A stretch of 8,051 bases of DNA from Vicinamibacteria bacterium (GTDB lineage Bacteria > Acidobacteriota > Vicinamibacteria > Fen-336 > JAGNNV01): positions 1 to 8,051 of the forward strand of contig JAENWE010000023.1 in the NCBI GenBank assembly GCA_016650185.1, in the 5' to 3' direction. Each line of letters starts with the position of its first letter. Within the stretch, counting starts at the first letter, position 1. Both the position numbers and the translations under genes were made by a program. Positions 1 to 4,272 of the stretch are shown one piece after another. The notes below the pieces were generated by a model. The model was not told the DNA's origin. It worked only from the letters and a program-made list of their open reading frames with translations, and did not search any database.

Positions 1-1329
1 AGCCCGATCACCCGAAACGCGGAACGCGCGGAGTTGATGAAGCGCTTTCCGGAATTCGCACGTATCCAGGGCCGGCCCCAGCAGGTCCTCTCCGATCTGC
101 AGGCCGCGAAAGTGCTCCGCGCGGCCTTTGCCGATCGCCAGCTTGAAGAAGTGATGGTCGACTTCTGGTTCAACCACTTCAACGTCTTCGCGCGCAAAGG
201 GCCGATCGAGTTCATGGTTGGAGAGTACGAGCGGACCCTCCGAAAAAACGCTCTGGGAAGGTTCGAAGATCTGCTCGTTGCCACCGCCCGGAGCCCGGCC
301 ATGCTCTTCTACCTCGACAACTGGCAGTCGACGGATCCTGATTTCTCACCGCGTCCCTTCACCAATCGAAGGCGCAACCCGAACGGTGCGGGCGGCGTTC
401 GACCTCCCGCAGGGCGAGCGCAGAACAGTAACCCTCCCGCTCCGCCACGGCGCACCTTCGGTATCAACGAGAACTACGCGCGCGAGTTGATGGAGCTCCA
501 TACCCTGGGTGTGGACAGCGGCTACACCCAAGCGGACGTGGTCGAAGTGGCCCGAGCCTTCACCGGCTGGACCATCGTGGGTGAAGGTCCGGGCGGCCCC
601 AGGCAGAACCGCGAAGCCCGGTTCGGATTCGAAGAAGCGCGTCACGTCAAGGGCGACAAGAAAGTGCTCGGGACCACGGTCAAGAATGGCGGGGAGAAGG
701 AAGGTCTCGAGATTCTGCACCGACTCGCGACCCATCCTTCGACGGCCAAGTTCGTGGCCACCAAGCTGGTCCGAAAGTTCGTCGCCGATGTCCCGCCCAA
801 AGCGCTGGTCCTGCGTGCTGCCGCCACCTTCGAAAAGACGGGCGGCGACATCCGGCAGGTCCTGCGGGCCATCTTCACCTCGGAAGAATTCCTCGGCCCT
901 GCTTTTCGGACCGCGAAGATCAAGACACCGTTCGAGTTCGTAGTGAGTTCGGTGCGAGCCACGGAAACCGACGTGCGCAGCGCGCGGGATCTGGCCCAGC
1001 GGATCGGCTCCATGGGTATGCCTTTGTATCTGCAGCAACCGCCCACCGGCTACAAAGACACCGCCGAAGAGTGGATCTCGACCTCGGCTCTCCTGGAACG
1101 CATGAACTTCGCCCTCGATCTCTCGGCTGGGCGTGTCCGGGGCGTGCGCCTGGACGTGGATAGCCTGGGCGAAGGACGGTCGATCAACTCGATCGCAGCC
1201 CGAATCCTGCCCGAGGGGCTGTCCGCGAACTCGAGGTCAACCCTTGAGAGCGAGGCGCGAAAGGAAGGAAGCGATCCAGCCAGGCTGGTCGGCCTGGTCC
1301 TCGGCTCACCCGAATTTCAAAGGAAATAA
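1..1329 (+). CDS. DUF1800 family protein, 5' end outside the window
   Basis: The frame is open from base 1 with no stop, so the gene starts upstream; the in-frame TTG at 34 is probably not the true start. The 442 visible residues show the DUF1800 landmarks in order: a VMVDFWFNHFNVF block, the strongly conserved GINENYARELMELHTLGV block (bases 460-513), AFTGWTI soon after it, a helical region with HPSTAKFVATKLVRKFV, a C-terminal PPTGYKDTAEEWIS block, and an end in GSPEFQRK. DUF1800 proteins are usually about 450-550 residues, so little is missing apart from the N-terminus, where any export signal would lie. The biochemical function of the family is not established. It is habitually encoded next to a DUF1501 protein, as here (3 bp to the next start), which implies translation from one message and a joint role, probably outside the cytoplasm. 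A Pro/Arg/Gly/Asn-rich stretch interrupts the domain just before the GINENYAREL block. Family assignment is firm; function is unknown. Confidence 0.93.
   Translation, partial: SPITRNAERAELMKRFPEFARIQGRPQQVLSDLQAAKVLRAAFADRQLEEVMVDFWFNHFNVFARKGPIEFMVGEYERTLRKNALGRFEDLLVATARSPAMLFYLDNWQSTDPDFSPRPFTNRRRNPNGAGGVRPPAGRAQNSNPPAPPRRTFGINENYARELMELHTLGVDSGYTQADVVEVARAFTGWTIVGEGPGGPRQNREARFGFEEARHVKGDKKVLGTTVKNGGEKEGLEILHRLATHPSTAKFVATKLVRKFVADVPPKALVLRAAATFEKTGGDIRQVLRAIFTSEEFLGPAFRTAKIKTPFEFVVSSVRATETDVRSARDLAQRIGSMGMPLYLQQPPTGYKDTAEEWISTSALLERMNFALDLSAGRVRGVRLDVDSLGEGRSINSIAARILPEGLSANSRSTLESEARKEGSDPARLVGLVLGSPEFQRK
343..450 (+). other. Low-complexity Pro/Arg/Asn-rich insertion within the DUF1800 protein
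   Basis: About 36 codons between the YLDNWQS segment and the GINENYAREL block encode a stretch rich in Pro, Arg, Asn and Gly, including RRRNPNGAGG and NSNPPAPPRR. In the family the two flanking blocks are normally joined by a short variable loop. The composition suggests a disordered surface loop. The frame stays open and the family motifs resume afterwards, so this is not a frameshift. Confidence 0.6.
1319..1325 (+). promoter_or_regulatory. Ribosome binding site of the DUF1501 gene
   Basis: AAAGGAA lies 7 bases before the ATG at 1333 and overlaps the last codons of the DUF1800 gene. This supports both the chosen start and translational coupling of the pair. Confidence 0.6.
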
Positions 1330-1332
1330 GCC

Positions 1333-2697
1333 ATGAGTCTCGATCGATCCCGGCGCGTCTTTCTGAAGTCTTCAGCTTTGGCTGGTCTCGTGTTTGGGGC
1401 GGCCCCGAGGACCCTTCTGCGATCCGTCTACGCGGCAGGCCCCAAGGGGAAGCGTAAGACGATGGTCGTGATCTTCCAACGGGGCGCTTGCGACGGACTC
1501 AACACCGTGATTCCCTACGCGGATCCTGGCTACGCGAAGGGTCGCCCCAGCATCGCGATCTCCCCTCCGGGCGGCGGGCGCGAAGGTTCCGCACTCGATC
1601 TCGACGGCCATTTCGGCCTTCACCCGGCTCTTTCCGACCTCCTGCCTATTTACAAGGACGGTCATCTCGGCATAGTCCACGCCATCGGATCGCCGGATCT
1701 GACCCGGTCCCATTTTGACGCGCAGGACTTCATGGAGAGCGGCACGCCGGGCCAAAAGTCCACCACGGATGGCTGGATGAACCGCTGCTCGGGGTCGATG
1801 GGCGAGACCGATTCGAAGTTCCGCGCGGTGGCCTTGACCCAGACCTTGCCCCGCGTGCTCAGAGGCTCGTCGCCCGCGGTGGCCCTGGCTCGGATCGACG
1901 ATTTTCATGTCCGAGAAGACATCGCAATGAGCGAGGGGCCGATGGCGGAGGGTCGGCCAGGGGGAAGACGGCGGCCCGGCCGGGGCGCCGGCCCGAACGG
2001 CAATGGGCCGAGAACAGCGAAGCCCGGGGTCTCGGACGAATCCTCGGCCGCGTTCGAAAAGCTCTACGCGGAAGCCGCCCACGACATGCTGGGAAACGCC
2101 GGTCGCGAGACCTTCGAGGCCATCGAAGCGCTCAAGGTCGCCGATCCTTCGAAGTATCGGCCGCGTGAGGGCGTGACCTACCCGCGAGGCCGGCTGGGCG
2201 ACAGCCTTCAGCAGATGGCTCAGCTGATCAAGGCCGACCTGGGGGTGGAGCTCGGGTTCGTCGATGTCGGAGGCTGGGATCACCACACCGCTGAAGGCTC
2301 CTCGACCGGCCAGCTCGCCAATCTCCTTCGACAGCTCGGCGGATCCATGGCCGCCTTCCATCGTGACCTTGGCGATCGCATGAACGATGTCGTGGTCATG
2401 ACGATGACGGAATTCGGCCGGACGGTAAGGGAAAACGGGAATCGCGGCACCGATCACGGTCACGGGAGCGTGTCCTTCGTCATGGGAGGACCGGTCAATG
2501 GCGGCCGGGTCCATGGCAAATTCCCGAAGCTCTCCGAAGAGAACCTGTTCGAGGGCCGGGACCTGCCCGTGACCACGGACTTCCGCGACCTGGTCGGAGA
2601 AGTCCTGTCTCGACACGGCGGCCTCTCGAATCTGAAGGGCGTGTTCCCGGCCTACGAGATCAAGCCCGCGGCTTTCGTGGGAGCCCTCCGAGCCTAG
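1333..2697 (+). CDS. DUF1501 family protein with Tat signal peptide
   Basis: A 454-residue protein. The N-terminus has a twin-arginine motif, SRRVFLKS (residues 6-13, R7-R8), a hydrophobic stretch (about 14-23) and a possible cleavage site near residues 34-35 (VYA/AG), so export as a folded protein by the Tat pathway is likely. DUF1501 landmarks follow: GACDGLNTVIPY (51-62), RSHFDAQDFMESG (125-137), GGWDHH (313-318), and TEFGRT with GTDHGHG (359-378), then GGPVNGGRVHG. The acidic and histidine-rich motifs match the alkaline phosphatase/sulfatase-like fold to which DUF1501 is assigned, suggesting a metal site, but no substrate is known. Length is normal for the family. The start 3 bp after the DUF1800 stop, with an AAAGGAA ribosome site, indicates an operon. 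Residues about 200-236 form a Gly/Arg/Pro-rich insertion. Assignment is firm; catalytic activity is inference. Confidence 0.94.
   Translation: MSLDRSRRVFLKSSALAGLVFGAAPRTLLRSVYAAGPKGKRKTMVVIFQRGACDGLNTVIPYADPGYAKGRPSIAISPPGGGREGSALDLDGHFGLHPALSDLLPIYKDGHLGIVHAIGSPDLTRSHFDAQDFMESGTPGQKSTTDGWMNRCSGSMGETDSKFRAVALTQTLPRVLRGSSPAVALARIDDFHVREDIAMSEGPMAEGRPGGRRRPGRGAGPNGNGPRTAKPGVSDESSAAFEKLYAEAAHDMLGNAGRETFEAIEALKVADPSKYRPREGVTYPRGRLGDSLQQMAQLIKADLGVELGFVDVGGWDHHTAEGSSTGQLANLLRQLGGSMAAFHRDLGDRMNDVVVMTMTEFGRTVRENGNRGTDHGHGSVSFVMGGPVNGGRVHGKFPKLSEENLFEGRDLPVTTDFRDLVGEVLSRHGGLSNLKGVFPAYEIKPAAFVGALRA
1930..2040 (+). other. Low-complexity Gly/Arg/Pro-rich insertion within the DUF1501 protein
   Basis: Codons about 200-236 encode a basic stretch without hydrophobic core residues, including GRPGGRRRPGRGAGPNGNG, between the FHVREDIAM segment and the helical AFEKLYAEAAHDML segment. 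It is probably a disordered loop at the middle of the domain. It resembles in composition the insertion in the DUF1800 partner, though the two sequences are not repeats of each other. Confidence 0.6.
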
Positions 2698-2716
2698 GAA
2701 CAAACTGGACGGCCTA

Positions 2717-2758
2717 AGGTGGTAGCATTCCTGTTCCCCAAGGAGGGGCGTTCCACCT
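2717..2758. repeat. Nested imperfect inverted repeat (possible hairpin or operator)
   Basis: AGGTGG at 2717-2722 pairs with CCACCT at 2753-2758. Inside it CCCC at 2736-2739 pairs with GGGG at 2745-2748 around a 5-base AAGGA loop. The outer and inner arms are separated by unpaired bases, and no T-tract follows, so it is not a standard intrinsic terminator. A competing pairing also exists between GGAACA (2697-2702) and TGTTCC (2732-2737). It may be an RNA structure or a protein binding site between the two transcription units, or chance in GC-rich DNA. Confidence 0.3.
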
Positions 2759-2810
2759 GTTCGGATCGGGTTCGTGGACGTCGCCCCCTGGATTTTCAAG
2801 AACCCAAAAC

Positions 2811-2815
2811 GGAGG
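2811..2815 (+). promoter_or_regulatory. Ribosome binding site that sets the GAF gene start
   Basis: GGAGG ends 11 bases before the GTG at 2827, slightly long but acceptable. The next candidate, ATG at 2836, would be 20 bases away, and the upstream GTG at 2719 has no comparable site. This favours 2827. Confidence 0.5.
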
Positions 2816-2826
2816 ACTTTCACCAC

Positions 2827-3339
2827 GTGTCGTTGATGTCGGAAGATGAGAAGCCTTGGAAGCGCGACCTTGTTCGCACGGCCGCGAACCGTCGTGAACA
2901 GGTCGCGGCACAACTGGAGACGGACATTCAGTCGGCGCCCTCGTTCGAAGAGGCGCTCCGACTCGCGGTGGACAGTCTGAAGAAGAAGTTCGCGCGCTAC
3001 ACCGCGGTCTCGGCTTACGTAGCCGACGGCGAAGACCTGGCCATGCTGACCGCGGCCAATCGCCCGACCGGTCCCGAGCGCGTTGGTTCGGGCGGACCGC
3101 TGGCCGACGCGGCCCGGAATCCGCGATCGACCATGATCTCAAACATCACCGAGGAAAGCGCCTGGAAAGCCGTAGGGTTGACGGTGGGTTCGCTCCTCAT
3201 CGCTCCGGTTCGAACCGAAGCGGGACTGTGGGCCATTCTGGAAGTCTGGAGCGATTTCCGCGATTCGTTCACGCCCCAGGATCAGCGCCTGCTCGAGCGC
3301 GTCGCCACCGCGCTCGGCAAGAAAACGCCCGCCGCCTAG
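2827..3339 (+). CDS. Small single-domain GAF protein
   Basis: With the GTG start at 2827 the protein has 170 residues: a charged helical N-terminus (about 1-35) and a single GAF domain (about 38-165). Visible GAF features are the opening helix with FEEALRLAVDSLKKKF, a strand YTAVSAYVADGEDLAML, a GSLLIAPVRTEAGLWAILEV hairpin in the core, and the closing DSFTPQDQRLLERVATAL helix. GAF domains bind small ligands such as cyclic nucleotides, tetrapyrroles or metabolites and often feed sensor kinases, but no output domain is attached, so partner and ligand are unknown. There is no cysteine, which argues against free methionine-R-sulfoxide reductase, a small GAF enzyme that needs catalytic cysteines, and against a bilin-binding cysteine. 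No signal peptide is seen, so it is probably cytoplasmic. It lies 29 bp before the aldolase gene and is likely cotranscribed with it. An upstream in-frame GTG at 2719 would give 206 residues but lacks support. Confidence 0.8.
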   Translation: MSLMSEDEKPWKRDLVRTAANRREQVAAQLETDIQSAPSFEEALRLAVDSLKKKFARYTAVSAYVADGEDLAMLTAANRPTGPERVGSGGPLADAARNPRSTMISNITEESAWKAVGLTVGSLLIAPVRTEAGLWAILEVWSDFRDSFTPQDQRLLERVATALGKKTPAA

Positions 3340-3357
3340 AGGCGTCGTCCCTGAGCT

Positions 3358-3364
3358 AGGAGGG
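3358..3364 (+). promoter_or_regulatory. Strong Shine-Dalgarno of the aldolase gene
   Basis: AGGAGGG lies 4 bases before the ATG at 3369. It is a near-perfect match to the anti-Shine-Dalgarno, with short spacing, and supports this start. Confidence 0.7.
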
Positions 3365-3368
3365 CCCG

Positions 3369-4262
3369 ATGGCGAGCTTTCTTCAAGGCATCATCCCTCC
3401 CGTCGTCACGCCCTTTGAGGCGGACGGTCGGCTCGACCTCACCGGCTTCGAATCGAACATCGAGTCGTACTCCGCCTGCGACTTTTCAAGCATCCTGGTC
3501 CTGGGCAGCAACGGCGAGGCGGCCTGTCTCTCGGAAGACGAGAAGGTCGCGATCATCAAGGCCGCGGTGTCGAAATCGAACGGCCGCCCCATTTACGCGG
3601 GCACCGGGACCGATTCAACCCGCACCACCGTCGACCTCACGAAGAAGGTCGCGGACGCGGGCGCCTCGGCGGCCCTGGTCCTGAATCCCTTCTTCTTCAA
3701 GAGCCAGCTGAACGGCGAGGCCCTCCGGCGGCACTACGAAGCGGTCGCGGACGACTCCCCCATCCCGGTCCTGCTCTACTCCATGCCCGGAGCCACCGGC
3801 CTGGCCATTCCCCCCGGGGTGGTTCATCAGCTCGCGAAGCATCCGAACATCCGCGGCATGAAGGACTCGAGCGGCGACATCGCGAACCTGCAGAGAATCC
3901 TCGCCGGTGTTCCCAAGGATTTCCCCCTCGCCGCCGGATCAGCGCCCATTCTCTACTCCGCCCTCGCGCTGGGCGCCTCGGGCGGTGTCCTGGCCGTTGC
4001 GGGTTGCGCTCCTGAGGCCACCATCGCGGTCTACCGCGCCTTCGAGGCGGGCGATCATGACAAGGCGCGACGCCTGCAGATCGCCCTCACCCCTCTGGCC
4101 GTGGCTGTAACCGGCACGTATGGCGTCGCTGGGCTCAAAGCCGCCGTGACTCTTTCCGGCCGCCAGGGAGGAGTTCCCCGTCCACCCTTAGCACCCGCCA
4201 CCGAGTCTGAGCTCGCCGAGATCAAGCGCTTGATGGACGCGACGACCGCGGCGGCTTCCTGA
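3369..4262 (+). CDS. DapA-superfamily aldolase, 4-hydroxy-2-oxoglutarate aldolase-like
   Basis: A 297-residue class I (Schiff-base) TIM-barrel aldolase of the DapA/NanA superfamily, full length for the family. The N-terminus GIIPPVVTPF is the usual first strand. The Schiff-base lysine is K165 in GMKDSSGD, and the catalytic tyrosine is Y137 in PVLLYSMP. Where DapA has the GTTGE motif, this protein has GSNGE (residues 46-50), the form I recall from mammalian mitochondrial 4-hydroxy-2-oxoglutarate aldolase (HOGA1). The LYSMP-to-TGL segment, HPNIRGMKDSSGD and the AAGSAPILYSALALGASGG region are also HOGA1-like. The inferred reaction is reversible cleavage of 4-hydroxy-2-oxoglutarate to pyruvate and glyoxylate (or decarboxylation of oxaloacetate) in the cytoplasm, the last step of hydroxyproline breakdown in animals. 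No hydroxyproline genes are seen nearby, so the substrate remains open; another 2-keto acid aldolase is possible. It follows the GAF gene by 29 bp and ends 10 bp from the convergent glycosyltransferase gene. Superfamily is firm; subfamily is moderate. Confidence 0.9.
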   Translation: MASFLQGIIPPVVTPFEADGRLDLTGFESNIESYSACDFSSILVLGSNGEAACLSEDEKVAIIKAAVSKSNGRPIYAGTGTDSTRTTVDLTKKVADAGASAALVLNPFFFKSQLNGEALRRHYEAVADDSPIPVLLYSMPGATGLAIPPGVVHQLAKHPNIRGMKDSSGDIANLQRILAGVPKDFPLAAGSAPILYSALALGASGGVLAVAGCAPEATIAVYRAFEAGDHDKARRLQIALTPLAVAVTGTYGVAGLKAAVTLSGRQGGVPRPPLAPATESELAEIKRLMDATTAAAS

Positions 4263-4272
4263 CCGTCATGGT
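4263..4272. other. 10-bp gap between convergent stop codons, no terminator seen
   Basis: The aldolase stop (TGA, 4260-4262) and the stop of the opposing GT-C gene (TGA read from the - strand, 4275-4273) are 10 bp apart. Only weak short stems (for example GGCG-CTTT-CGCC just inside the GT-C gene) are present, with no T-tract, so each transcript probably runs into the opposite gene. Confidence 0.6.

Larger units (their letters stand above)
2698..2826 (+). other. 129-bp gap between the DUF1501 and GAF genes
   Basis: The frame of the GAF gene stays open back to a GTG at 2719, but the extra 36 codons do not resemble a GAF protein N-terminus and that GTG has no good ribosome site. I therefore treat the stretch as non-coding. 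It holds a nested inverted repeat (2717-2758), a 7-bp direct repeat CCTGTTC (2730-2736 and 2756-2762) and the Shine-Dalgarno of the GAF gene. This is the only gap on the + strand large enough for a separate promoter, but no convincing -35/-10 pair is visible. Confidence 0.45.

Noticed and set aside
346..1038. 230-codon minus-strand open frame opposite the DUF1800 gene
   Set aside because: It is antisense to conserved DUF1800 motifs, with no ribosome site or known domain.
2719..2826. Upstream GTG start giving the GAF protein 36 extra residues
   Set aside because: The extra residues do not look like a GAF N-terminus, the GTG has no Shine-Dalgarno, and a GGAGG stands before the GTG at 2827.
1372..2913. 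513-codon open frame on the minus strand opposite the DUF1501 gene
   Set aside because: It lies fully antisense to a gene with clear family motifs, has no recognisable domain, and is rich in Arg, His, Gly and Pro as expected from a shadow frame in GC-rich DNA.
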